From: an uncultured Solobacterium sp.
GTDB taxonomy: Bacteria; Bacillota_I; Bacilli_A; Erysipelotrichales; Erysipelotrichaceae
DNA length: 14,219 nt
Assembly: GCA_937910655.1 (NCBI GenBank)
Contig: CALEMV010000198.1
Coordinates: 1 to 14,219 of the forward strand
Direction: 5' to 3'
The notes below the pieces were generated by a model. That model had not been told where the DNA came from. It did no database searches and saw only the letters and a program-made list of their open reading frames with translations. Shown piece by piece: positions 1-8,217 of this stretch (its first letter is position 1; each line of letters opens with the position of its first letter). The position numbers and the translations under genes were made by a program.

Positions 1-1
1 G

Positions 2-256
2 TGTGATATCGAACTAAAATATGCAGGCTATATCGATAAAGCAAAACGAGAAGCCAATAAGTTAAAAGAGATGGATGGTATCAAGTTAGGAGTCGATTTC
101 AATTACGATGAAGTTGATAATCTATCAATTGAAGGTAGACAGAAACTCACAAAATATAAACCGGCTACGATGGGACAAGCATCTAGAATATCAGGTGTAA
201 ATCCAGCTGATATTGCAGTACTTGCGATAGCAATCAAACAAGGAAAAGGAAGATAA
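2..256 (+). CDS. mnmG: MnmG (GidA) C-terminal end, tRNA uridine-5-carboxymethylaminomethyl modification enzyme (partial)
   Basis: Only the last 84 codons are in the window; the reading frame is open from base 2 to the TAA at 254-256. MnmG is an FAD enzyme that works with MnmE, using methylene-tetrahydrofolate, to install the cmnm5 group on wobble uridine-34 of certain tRNAs. The visible part is the helical C-terminal domain that contacts MnmE and tRNA. It has the family pattern ELKYAGYI, then a 'Y-x-x-V-x-x-L-S-x-E-x-R-x-K-L' stretch, then the hallmark P-A-T-M-G-Q-A-S-R-I-S-G-V-N-P-A-D-I. The catalytic and FAD-binding parts lie upstream, outside the window. The next gene starts 3 nt after the stop, so the two are probably co-transcribed. 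Identification is secure from the C-terminal signature. Confidence 0.95.
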   Translation, partial: CDIELKYAGYIDKAKREANKLKEMDGIKLGVDFNYDEVDNLSIEGRQKLTKYKPATMGQASRISGVNPADIAVLAIAIKQGKGR

Positions 257-259
257 GAA

Positions 260-895
260 ATGAAATACACAGACGTAGTATCAAATGTAAATGTCTATGG
301 AATGGAATCTGCAGTTATGGGTTCAAAATATCCAATGGCTGTTGATTTAACAAAAGTAGACGGAACAATCGTTCCGCGTACACACGCACTTGCGAATGCG
401 AAGCCGGGAAGTGGCCATGATAACTTCTTAAATGGAATTATCGTACAGTTCGACCTTACATTTACAAACAAGGCATGGGTAGAAGCGGAACGCTATCATT
501 TCCTAGACTTTATCAGTTCACAATCCACAATGCACCGTATCACAAAGTTTAATTTGGATGAGGTGTATATCTCCTATACAGATCCACGCATTATCGAAAT
601 CATGAAAGAAAAAGTAAATTCCTACAATGAATTAACACAGAAGATTTCTGATAAAAAAATAGCTGGAGAAGATGTTACAGAGTTAAATGAACAAGCGAAA
701 GTGAAATATCTTGAGATCCTCTATTCTAATCCGGCCGGTTTTAGAATTACTGCACGTATGACAACAAACTACCGTCAGTTAAAGACAATTTACGCACAGC
801 GTAAGACACATCGCCTACCAGAATGGCGTGCATTCTGTGACTGGGTAGAGACATTACCTAACGCTTCATTTATTGTAAATAACGATGTAAAATAA
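260..895 (+). CDS. Divergent ThyX-fold-like protein of unknown function
   Basis: A 211-residue soluble protein with no signal peptide or membrane segment. I cannot name it with certainty. Two stretches resemble flavin-dependent thymidylate synthase (ThyX). Residues 64-93 end in R78-Y-H, S86-S-Q-S89 and M91-H-R93, in the place and order of the ThyX RHRxxSxNExSxR motif. Residues 169-190 (T-N170-Y-R172-Q-L ... R181 ... E188-W-R190) resemble the ThyX dUMP-binding helix N-x-R-x-L...LR...A-Q-x-E-I-R. The motif is not canonical, so enzymatic ThyX activity is doubtful. A charged insert rich in K/E/N at about 112-148 is probably a helical pair. The start has a good Shine-Dalgarno (GGAAG at 248-252, 7 nt before the ATG), and the gene follows mnmG by 3 nt. 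A phage-type origin is possible, but base composition matches its neighbours. Function unknown. Confidence 0.7.
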   Translation: MKYTDVVSNVNVYGMESAVMGSKYPMAVDLTKVDGTIVPRTHALANAKPGSGHDNFLNGIIVQFDLTFTNKAWVEAERYHFLDFISSQSTMHRITKFNLDEVYISYTDPRIIEIMKEKVNSYNELTQKISDKKIAGEDVTELNEQAKVKYLEILYSNPAGFRITARMTTNYRQLKTIYAQRKTHRLPEWRAFCDWVETLPNASFIVNNDVK

Positions 896-1059
896 GGCTT
901 ATTTATAATTTGTGGAAAACTATTTTATCCACAAATTAAAACAAATTTATCTAAATTGTGGATAAATCAACTTTCCACAATTGTGGATAAAAAAGTTATC
1001 AACATATTTTCATCTTTCACAGGGAACGTGATGGTGATAGAATAGGTCACACAGAGACT
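896..1059. other. oriC-like: DnaA-box cluster, candidate replication-origin element
   Basis: This AT-rich gap holds a dense set of DnaA-box sequences (consensus TTWTNCACA): TTTTCCACA on - at 911-919, TTATCCACA on + at 925-933, TTATCCACA on - at 957-965, CTTTCCACA on + at 971-979 (one mismatch), TTATCCACA on - at 982-990, TTATCAACA on + at 996-1004 (one mismatch) and TCTTTCACA on + at 1013-1021 (one mismatch). Orientations alternate - + - + - +. The boxes form nested inverted repeats: AATTTGTGGA 908-917 with TCCACAAATT 928-937, and the 12-bp palindrome CCACAATTGTGG at 975-986. Stretches at 895-910 and 934-956 are very AT-rich and could be unwinding regions. The site lies among mnmG, rsmG, noc, parA and parB, which flank oriC in many bacteria. 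It could be the origin, one half of a bipartite origin, or a DnaA-regulated promoter or titration site. dnaA itself is not in the window. Confidence 0.75.
1035..1043 (+). promoter_or_regulatory. Possible extended -10 promoter for rsmG
   Basis: TGATAGAAT at 1035-1043 reads as an extended -10 (TGn followed by TAGAAT, 5 of 6 to TATAAT). No convincing -35 is seen 17 nt upstream. Transcription would begin around 1050, just before the rsmG ATG, giving a very short leader. It sits just right of the DnaA-box cluster, so DnaA binding could affect it. Weak call. Confidence 0.3.
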
Positions 1060-1758
1060 ATGACAATACAAGAACTGATAGAAAAAGCAGCAGAGCTACA
1101 AATTTCACTATCAAAAAAACAAGTAGAACAACTTGAAAGATACGCTGAACTTTTGGTTGAGTGGAACGAGAAAATGAATCTCACAGCCATCACAGAACAT
1201 GGTGAGGTATTAGAAAAACATTTCTACGATTCCATTCTTCCTTTGGGGAAAGGTAAGATTTTTGGAAAAGTAGCAGATGTTGGAACTGGAGCGGGGTTTC
1301 CAGGACTGGTTTGGAAAATCGTCAAACCAGAATTAGATGTGTCACTCATTGAACCAACGGGGAAACGGTGCACATTCTTACAAGAAGTAATTCATCAACT
1401 GCATTTAGAAAACATCCATGTTTATAACACACGTGCAGAAGAACAGGTTAAAACAGACCGTGAATTGTACGATGTGGTAACAGCAAGAGCAGTCGCAAAC
1501 TTACGAGTCTTATCTGAATTATGCATTCCACTTGTTAAAGTGAATGGATTATTCCTGGCAATGAAAGGCATGCAGGGTAATGAGGAAGCTAAAGAAGCAG
1601 CACATGCGACCAAGGTGCTTGGCGTAGAGCTAGAAGAAACACAGGACACATCTTTATATACAGGAGATATGCGAGTGAACTTATATTACCGCAAAATAAG
1701 TCACACGCCGCAACAATATCCACGCAATTACGGGCAAATAAAAAAGAAGCCTTTATAA
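1060..1758 (+). CDS. rsmG: RsmG (GidB), 16S rRNA m7G527 methyltransferase
   Basis: A 232-residue SAM-dependent methyltransferase that methylates N7 of G527 in 16S rRNA (E. coli numbering) in the 530 loop of the small subunit. Loss in other bacteria gives low-level streptomycin resistance. Family marks in order: W-N-E-K-M-N-L-T-A-I at about 35-44, the SAM-binding glycine-rich loop ADVGTGAGFPG at 72-82, the acidic I-E-P-T-G-K-R-x-x-F-L-x-E-V segment at 97-110, the T-A-R-A-V-A segment near 140-145, and the basic tail Y-P-R-N-Y-G-Q-I-K-K-K-P-L at the C-terminus. Length is typical. The ATG at 1060 has only a weak upstream purine tract (CAGAGAC), but no alternative in-frame start lies between it and the DnaA boxes. 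It is followed by noc after 11 nt and is probably the first gene of an rsmG-noc-parA-parB unit. Confidence 0.95.
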   Translation: MTIQELIEKAAELQISLSKKQVEQLERYAELLVEWNEKMNLTAITEHGEVLEKHFYDSILPLGKGKIFGKVADVGTGAGFPGLVWKIVKPELDVSLIEPTGKRCTFLQEVIHQLHLENIHVYNTRAEEQVKTDRELYDVVTARAVANLRVLSELCIPLVKVNGLFLAMKGMQGNEEAKEAAHATKVLGVELEETQDTSLYTGDMRVNLYYRKISHTPQQYPRNYGQIKKKPL

Positions 1759-1769
1759 GGGAGGGTTAT

Positions 1770-2579
1770 ATGCCAAGTATTTTAAGTATATTCGATCGAA
1801 AAGATACCAATCGCATCGTAGATATCCCAATGGAGAAAATTGTCCCATCAAGATATCAACCAAGATTGGTGTTTGATGAAGAAGCTTTACGTGAATTAGC
1901 ACTCTCAATAAAAGAGAACGGATTAATTCAACCGATTACTGTTCGAAAGATTGATGATATATACGAAATTATTACGGGAGAGAGAAGATTCCGCGCATGT
2001 AAGATGATTGGTTTTAAAGAAGTGCCATGTTATATCATGTCACCAAATGAAAACCAAGCAGCACAGATGGCACTGGTTGAAAATATCCAACGTGAAAATC
2101 TAACCGCAATCGAAGAGGCGAAAAGCTACTTACAAATTATGCGTCAATCTGGCTTGACCCAAGAACAGGTAGCACAAAAAGTGGGTAAGTCACAATCTGC
2201 AGTAGCCAATAAGATTCGCTTATTAAATTTACCAATTGAGATTCAGGATGCGGTCATGGAAACAAAAATCACAGAACGTCACGCACGTGCATTATTAACA
2301 GTACCTAGTGATAGACAGAAAGAAGTATTCCATCATATCGTCGCAGCTGAATTTAATGTAAGACAAACTGAAGACTTTATCGCAAGTCTAGATGATATTC
2401 CTAAGAAGAAACATACACGTCAAAAGACAAAAGGTTTCTCAAGAAATACTCAGATTGCGGTAAATACAATTCATCAAAGTATCAAGATGATTAACAAAAT
2501 GGGTATTCAAGCAAAAGTAGAAACGGAAGACAGACCAGAAGAAGTGTGCATGATCATCCGTTTCCCGAAGAATTCATAA
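1770..2579 (+). CDS. noc: Noc, nucleoid occlusion protein (ParB-family CTPase)
   Basis: A 269-residue ParB-family protein. The N-terminal CTP-binding domain has GERRFRA at 70-76 and E-N-I-Q-R-E-N-L at 104-111. A helix-turn-helix follows at about 129-155, then a C-terminal dimerisation region. Several features point to Noc rather than ParB. The first 10 residues (MPSILSIFDR) form a short hydrophobic, amphipathic-looking start like the membrane-targeting helix of Bacillus Noc. The ParA-contact motif (LGRGL) is absent. The four positions known to switch parS/NBS specificity read Q142, K148, N153 and R170; Noc has Q-K-K-R and ParB typically R-T-A-G. Noc binds NBS sites, spreads as a CTP clamp and blocks Z-ring assembly over the nucleoid. 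The Shine-Dalgarno AGGGAGGG at 1758-1764 fits the ATG well. parA follows 12 nt downstream. Confidence 0.9.
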   Translation: MPSILSIFDRKDTNRIVDIPMEKIVPSRYQPRLVFDEEALRELALSIKENGLIQPITVRKIDDIYEIITGERRFRACKMIGFKEVPCYIMSPNENQAAQMALVENIQRENLTAIEEAKSYLQIMRQSGLTQEQVAQKVGKSQSAVANKIRLLNLPIEIQDAVMETKITERHARALLTVPSDRQKEVFHHIVAAEFNVRQTEDFIASLDDIPKKKHTRQKTKGFSRNTQIAVNTIHQSIKMINKMGIQAKVETEDRPEEVCMIIRFPKNS

Positions 2580-2591
2580 GGGAGAAGTATT

Positions 2592-3371
2592 ATGGGAAAG
2601 ATCATTGCAATCGCAAACCAAAAGGGTGGTGTAGGAAAAACAACTACATCAATGAACTTAGCGTCTGGTTTATCATATATCGGCAAAAGAGTCCTATTAG
2701 TAGATTTCGATCCACAGGGAAATGCGACTCATGGTATCGGAGCACATAAAGTAGGTTTTGATAAGACGGTATACGATATCTTGATGAGAGATGAAAACGT
2801 GGATGATGTAAAAGTTACACTACAGATGCCACCATTAGATGTACTACCATCAACCATCGACTTATCTGGTGCAGATGTCGATATGGCTCAATACGAAACA
2901 GGTCGTGAACAACTATTAAAGAGAAAACTAGAAGCGGTAAGAGACCAATATGATTACATCATTATTGATTGTCCACCAGCACTAGGTCTATTGAATACAA
3001 ACGCATTAACAGCAGCAGATTCAGTGATGATTCCAGTACAGTGTGAATACTTTGCGCTAGAAGGATTAACACAGCTATTAAGTACAATTCGTTTGGTTCA
3101 GAAATTATGGAATCCAAGACTATCTATCGAAGGCGTACTTCTGACAATGTTCGACGTACGTACCAAGTTATCGGTAGAAGTGCAACAGGAAGTACGTAAA
3201 TACTTTAAGGAAAAAGTTTACCATTGTTTTATCCCACGAAATGTACGCTTATCAGAAGCTCCATCTCGTGAACAATCAATTTTTGAGTATGATACCCGTT
3301 CGGAAGGTGCGCGTGCTTACGCACAACTTGTAAAAGAAGTAGTTACACAAAACGAAAGGATCAAACGATAG
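2592..3371 (+). CDS. parA: ParA (Soj), chromosome-partitioning ATPase
   Basis: A 259-residue ATPase of the MinD/ParA superfamily, which partners ParB in origin segregation and in some Gram-positives controls DnaA. The deviant Walker A KGGVGKTT sits at 11-18, with the signature lysine K11 and P-loop K16. Walker A' (V-D-F-D-P-Q-G-N-A-T) is at about 37-46, and the Walker B strand I-I-I-D-C-P-P at about 122-128. There is no long N-terminal DNA-binding extension, so this is a chromosomal Soj-type ParA rather than a plasmid type Ia ParA. A strong Shine-Dalgarno (GGGAGAAG at 2580-2587) precedes the ATG. It lies between noc and parB (3-nt gap to parB), the usual Bacillus-type arrangement. Confidence 0.95.
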   Translation: MGKIIAIANQKGGVGKTTTSMNLASGLSYIGKRVLLVDFDPQGNATHGIGAHKVGFDKTVYDILMRDENVDDVKVTLQMPPLDVLPSTIDLSGADVDMAQYETGREQLLKRKLEAVRDQYDYIIIDCPPALGLLNTNALTAADSVMIPVQCEYFALEGLTQLLSTIRLVQKLWNPRLSIEGVLLTMFDVRTKLSVEVQQEVRKYFKEKVYHCFIPRNVRLSEAPSREQSIFEYDTRSEGARAYAQLVKEVVTQNERIKR

Positions 3372-3374
3372 AAA

Positions 3375-4268
3375 ATGGCAGAGAAAAAACAAAAAGGCTT
3401 AGGACGTGGTTTAGATTCTATCTTCGGATCGAATGTTGAGCAGTTCCTTGACGATATTCAAAGTAGCGCAAAGGAAGTGCCAGGCAGAAGAGAAGTAGAA
3501 ATCGCAATTGAAGAAATTAGACCAAATCCTTATCAGCCAAGAAAAGAATTTGATCAAACTGCGTTAAATGAATTAGCAGATTCCATTCGAACACATGGAA
3601 TCTTTACACCATTACTCGTACGCAAGAGTGTCAGTGGTTATGATCTAATCACTGGTGAAAGACGTTTACGTGCAGCGAAGATTGCTGGACTTAAGGTTGT
3701 ACCTGCAATTTCTGTAGATTTTACTGAAGAGCAGATGATGGAAATTGCCATCTTAGAAAACGTACAACGTGAAGACTTAAACGCAATTGAAGAAGCCACA
3801 GCCTATGACTCACTTGTAAAAAAACTAGGCTATACACAAGAAAAACTAGCAGAAAGAGTTGGTAAATCCCGTGAATATTGTGCAAATATCATGAGACTCT
3901 TAAAACTTCCTTCTGAGATTCAAAAATTAGTCGTAGATAAAAGACTAGCAATGGGACATGTTCGTCCATTACTAGGCTTAAAAGATGAGATGGAAATGCT
4001 TGATGCGGCTGAGAAAATCTTGAAGGAAAAGATGTCAGTTCGTGAAGTAGAAGCCTATGTTAGAGATATTAATGCAGAAGAAGTAAAACCAAACAAAACA
4101 AAACCAGAAAAGAAACGTGATCCAATCATTCATGATCTAGAACATCAGATCTCTGTGAAGCTTGGTACAAAGGTTTCAATTCAGAACAAGAAACTTACAA
4201 TTCGATATACAGATACAGAAGATTTAAACCGTATCTTAGAAATCTTGAATTGTTTAGATGAAGGCTAA
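3375..4268 (+). CDS. parB: ParB (Spo0J), centromere-binding CTPase clamp
   Basis: A 297-residue chromosomal ParB. The N-terminal K-G-L-G-R-G-L-D-S-I-F at 7-17 is the ParA-stimulating motif, with R11 as the key arginine. CTP-binding motifs are GERRLRA at 94-100 and E-N-V-Q-R-E-D-L-N at 128-136. The helix-turn-helix spans about 153-178, and a C-terminal dimerisation domain covers about 230-297. It loads at parS, slides as a CTP clamp and recruits SMC. The specificity positions read R166, I172, K177 and G194: arginine and glycine as in ParB, but isoleucine and lysine at the two middle positions, and the helix reads S-R-E-Y-C-A-N instead of the common S-R-S-H-V-A-N. The ATG has only a distant purine tract (AAAGGA at 3355-3360) and may rely on coupling to parA, whose stop is 3 nt upstream. 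No good parS site is present in the window. Confidence 0.95.
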   Translation: MAEKKQKGLGRGLDSIFGSNVEQFLDDIQSSAKEVPGRREVEIAIEEIRPNPYQPRKEFDQTALNELADSIRTHGIFTPLLVRKSVSGYDLITGERRLRAAKIAGLKVVPAISVDFTEEQMMEIAILENVQREDLNAIEEATAYDSLVKKLGYTQEKLAERVGKSREYCANIMRLLKLPSEIQKLVVDKRLAMGHVRPLLGLKDEMEMLDAAEKILKEKMSVREVEAYVRDINAEEVKPNKTKPEKKRDPIIHDLEHQISVKLGTKVSIQNKKLTIRYTDTEDLNRILEILNCLDEG

Positions 4269-4286
4269 ATAACGTGAATAATACAT

Positions 4287-4316
4287 TTCACGCATACTTT
4301 AAAAAAGGAATATAAT
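4287..4316 (+). promoter_or_regulatory. Likely promoter of the ATP synthase operon
   Basis: A perfect -10 hexamer TATAAT lies at 4311-4316. A partial -35 (TTCACG, 4 of 6 to TTGACA) lies at 4287-4292 with an 18-nt spacer. The predicted start near 4323 gives a leader of about 15 nt before atpI. The position, in the 69-nt gap between parB and atpI, fits a dedicated operon promoter. The -35 also forms the right arm of a short inverted repeat (CGTGAA 4273-4278 / TTCACG 4287-4292), which may be chance. Confidence 0.65.
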
Positions 4317-4341
4317 GCAAGTAGTTGGAAATAGAAAATGA
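4315..4341 (+). CDS. Possible 8-codon leader ORF coupled to atpI
   Basis: ATG at 4315 opens MQVVGNRK and stops at TGA 4339-4341, overlapping the atpI ATG (4338-4340) as ATGA. AAAAAAGGA at 4301-4309 is well placed as its Shine-Dalgarno. It would be translated only on transcripts reading through from parB, because the TATAAT -10 overlaps its start codon. atpI itself has only a weak ribosome-binding site (TTGGAA), so coupling is conceivable. It may be chance. Confidence 0.25.
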   Translation: MQVVGNRK

Positions 4342-4676
4342 CAAATCATTCTTGGAAAATTTACTATGCATTTGTTCTGATTAGTTTTGTTTTCTTGCCG
4401 TTCCATTGGCAATGGACGACAGGTTGGTTGTTAGGATCATTTGCCGCATTTATTATTTATAAAAGAACAGAGATTTTCGCAAAGCGAGTATTAAGTATGC
4501 AATCCTCATCTGGAAGCTACTTCAACTTCGCTATCAATTATGCATTGATGGCTGCAGTATTAGTCATCAGTGCCGTCTTTCCACAATATCTCAATGTTCT
4601 AACATGCGCGATTGGTCTTTCAACAATTAAATTAGCAATTATATTTCATGTGGCAGTCATAGAGAGAGGACGGTGA
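4338..4676 (+). CDS. atpI: ATP synthase accessory subunit I (AtpI-like)
   Basis: A 112-residue membrane protein at the head of the F-ATPase operon, where AtpI is normally encoded. AtpI assists assembly of the c-ring and may help Mg2+ handling. Four hydrophobic segments are visible at about 8-22, 27-41, 64-81 and 85-107, with a positively charged loop YKRTEIFAKR at 41-50. Sequence conservation of AtpI is low in general, so the name rests on topology, size and position. The Shine-Dalgarno is poor (TTGGAA at 4325-4330, about 7 nt before ATG). The gap to atpB is 4 nt. Confidence 0.75.
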   Translation: MTNHSWKIYYAFVLISFVFLPFHWQWTTGWLLGSFAAFIIYKRTEIFAKRVLSMQSSSGSYFNFAINYALMAAVLVISAVFPQYLNVLTCAIGLSTIKLAIIFHVAVIERGR

Positions 4677-4680
4677 AGAC

Positions 4681-5385
4681 ATGACAATACAATCGGACGT
4701 ATATGTAATCATATTGATTACGATCGTCCTAGCAATCGCGATGATATTATTGTCAAAGAAAATTAATAAGGCAGATCCATTAGAAAAACCAAAAGGTATC
4801 GTCGTACCGATTTTATTAGTAACGGAAACTGTATATAAAACGGTACGAACAAATGTAGGTAAGAAAGTAGCGGATAAATTGACACCGTATATCTTAACGT
4901 TATGGGTATATATCTTTATCAGTAATACAATTTCGCTATTTGGACTAAGTTCACCGACAGCTAATTTTAGTGTAACGATTACATTATCATTTCTAACTTG
5001 GTTAATGATTCAGGTTGCGGAACTAAAATATGGTGGCTTTAAGGCTTACATGCATGCATTCTTAGAACCGATAGCACCGATGTTGCCAATGAATATCATC
5101 GGTAAGTTCTCAACGATGTTATCCATGGCATTACGTTTATTCGGTAATATCACTTGTGGTTCTATTATGATGTCTCTTGTATATATGGGGACAGCAAATC
5201 TATCAAATGCAATCGCAGGATTAGTTGGTATCCAAGGAACAGTATTTAATTTCATGGCTCCAATTATCACCCCAATATTACACATGTATTTTGATTTATT
5301 TGCAGGGTTTATTCAAACATTGGTATTTGTCACTTTGACAATCGTACTTTTAGGAAACGATATTCCTGAAGAAGAAAAAATTTAA
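4681..5385 (+). CDS. atpB: F1Fo ATP synthase subunit a
   Basis: A 234-residue polytopic membrane protein, the Fo stator that carries the ion half-channels. The signature M-A-L-R-L-F-G-N is at 149-156 and contains the essential arginine R152, which faces the c-ring carboxylate. The second conserved region F-A-G-F-I-Q-T-L-V-F is at about 207-216, with the conserved Q212. Hydrophobic helices are visible at about 7-25, 68-88, 97-114, 139-168 and 189-225. The length matches short Firmicute a subunits. AGGACGG at 4668-4674 is the ribosome-binding site for the ATG. Confidence 0.95.
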   Translation: MTIQSDVYVIILITIVLAIAMILLSKKINKADPLEKPKGIVVPILLVTETVYKTVRTNVGKKVADKLTPYILTLWVYIFISNTISLFGLSSPTANFSVTITLSFLTWLMIQVAELKYGGFKAYMHAFLEPIAPMLPMNIIGKFSTMLSMALRLFGNITCGSIMMSLVYMGTANLSNAIAGLVGIQGTVFNFMAPIITPILHMYFDLFAGFIQTLVFVTLTIVLLGNDIPEEEKI

Positions 5386-5401
5386 AAAAGGAGAAAAAAT
5401 T

Positions 5402-5626
5402 ATGGAAAAGGGTTTAATCGCAATTGGTGCAGGTATCGCAGTATTTACAGGTTTCTTAACAGGTTTAGGTGAAGGTACAGTAGCCGCTCACGCATGTGAC
5501 GCTATCGGTAAGAATCCAGAAGCAGAATCAAAGATTCGTTCCACAATGATTTTAGGTATCGCTTTGTCTGAAACATGTGCTATTTACGGTTTGTTAGTTT
5601 CTATTCTTCTCATTTTCGTATACTAA
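5402..5626 (+). CDS. atpE: F1Fo ATP synthase subunit c, predicted Na+-binding type
   Basis: A 74-residue hairpin of two membrane helices joined by the polar loop K-N-P-E (37-40), which contacts the F1 stalk. The ion-binding carboxylate is E57 in helix 2, in the context L55-S-E57-T58-C59-A-I-Y62. Helix 1 has G21-L-G-E24-G, placing a second glutamate where Na+-translocating c subunits of the Ilyobacter type have Q32. Aligned to Ilyobacter, E24, E57, T58 and Y62 fall at Q32, E65, S66 and Y70. A hydroxyl residue after the glutamate plus the tyrosine are marks of Na+-binding rings, and the two-carboxylate variant is known from Fusobacterium nucleatum. Na+ coupling is therefore inferred. H+-type c subunits of streptococci also have the helix-1 glutamate but lack the hydroxyl residue after the helix-2 glutamate. 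Strong Shine-Dalgarno AAAAAAGGAG about 5386-5395. Confidence 0.95.
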   Translation: MEKGLIAIGAGIAVFTGFLTGLGEGTVAAHACDAIGKNPEAESKIRSTMILGIALSETCAIYGLLVSILLIFVY

Positions 5627-5645
5627 TTGAGGCTTTCGGGTAACT

Positions 5646-6147
5646 ATGGAAGTCAATATTGTAGAACAGTTATTTCCAAATGGTTTGACAGTGCTGACTC
5701 AACTTTGTAGTACACTCATATTATTTCTGATTGCAAAATATTTTCTATGGGCATCAGTAAAGAGCTTCTTAAATGCTAGAGCAGAAAAGATGCAAGAAGA
5801 ACTTGCTTTAAGTCAACAGGCAAAAGAAGAAGCCTTGGCAGATCGTAAGGTTGCATTAGAGCAGTTGAATACTGCATCTACAAAATCAGAAGAAATCGTA
5901 AGTGCTGCAATTCAGCAGGCAAAGCAAGAAAAGAAACAAATCCTTGCACAGGCTGATAAAGAAGCTGCAGCTGTAAAACAGCGAGCACAAGAACAGATCG
6001 AAGCAGAACGTAGAGAGATGTACGCATCCATGAAGAAAGAAATGGTCGATGTCGCATTCAGTGCTGCCGGTAAGTTAATTGGCGAACATGAAGGTGAAAA
6101 AGTTGATCGTCAGGCAATTGATGCGTTCGTAAAGGAAGCGGTTGGCG

Positions 6148-6158
<11 letters not shown>
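5646..6158 (+). CDS. atpF: F1Fo ATP synthase subunit b
   Basis: A 170-residue peripheral-stalk subunit. One N-terminal membrane helix at about 14-34 is followed by a long, highly charged coiled coil from about 40 to 150, rich in E, K, A and Q, that dimerises and reaches up to delta. The family's A-R-A-E-K-M-Q-E-E-L stretch is at 44-53. Length is normal for b. The ribosome-binding site is atypical: GAGG at 5629-5632 is about 13 nt from the ATG, and CGGG at 5637-5640 is closer. This may tune the stoichiometry relative to c, an inference. The end overlaps the start of atpH. Confidence 0.95.
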
Positions 6159-8216
<2,058 letters not shown>

Positions 8217-8217
8217 G

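Noticed and set aside
260..895. Phage or mobile-element origin of the ThyX-like gene
   Set aside because: No integrase, repeats, att-like duplications or compositional break around it; it fits tightly into the mnmG operon.
1883..1898. parS-like sequence (AGCTTTACGTGAATTA) inside noc
   Set aside because: It matches 11 of 16 bases of canonical parS, but the core is just the common codons TTA-CGT-GAA; the same TTACGTGAA string recurs in atpA. Not a supported parS.
2559..2574. Half NBS-like sequence (CGTTTCCCGAAGAATT) at the end of noc
   Set aside because: Only the left half fits the Noc-binding palindrome; 10 of 16 overall and no dyad symmetry.
2546..2749. Overlapping + strand open frame across the noc/parA junction
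   Set aside because: It lies in another frame over the well-supported noc end and parA P-loop and has no family features.
4273..4292. Short inverted repeat CGTGAA/TTCACG after parB
   Set aside because: Six-bp arms, 8-nt loop and no T-run: too weak for a terminator call and overlaps the likely -35 of the atp promoter.
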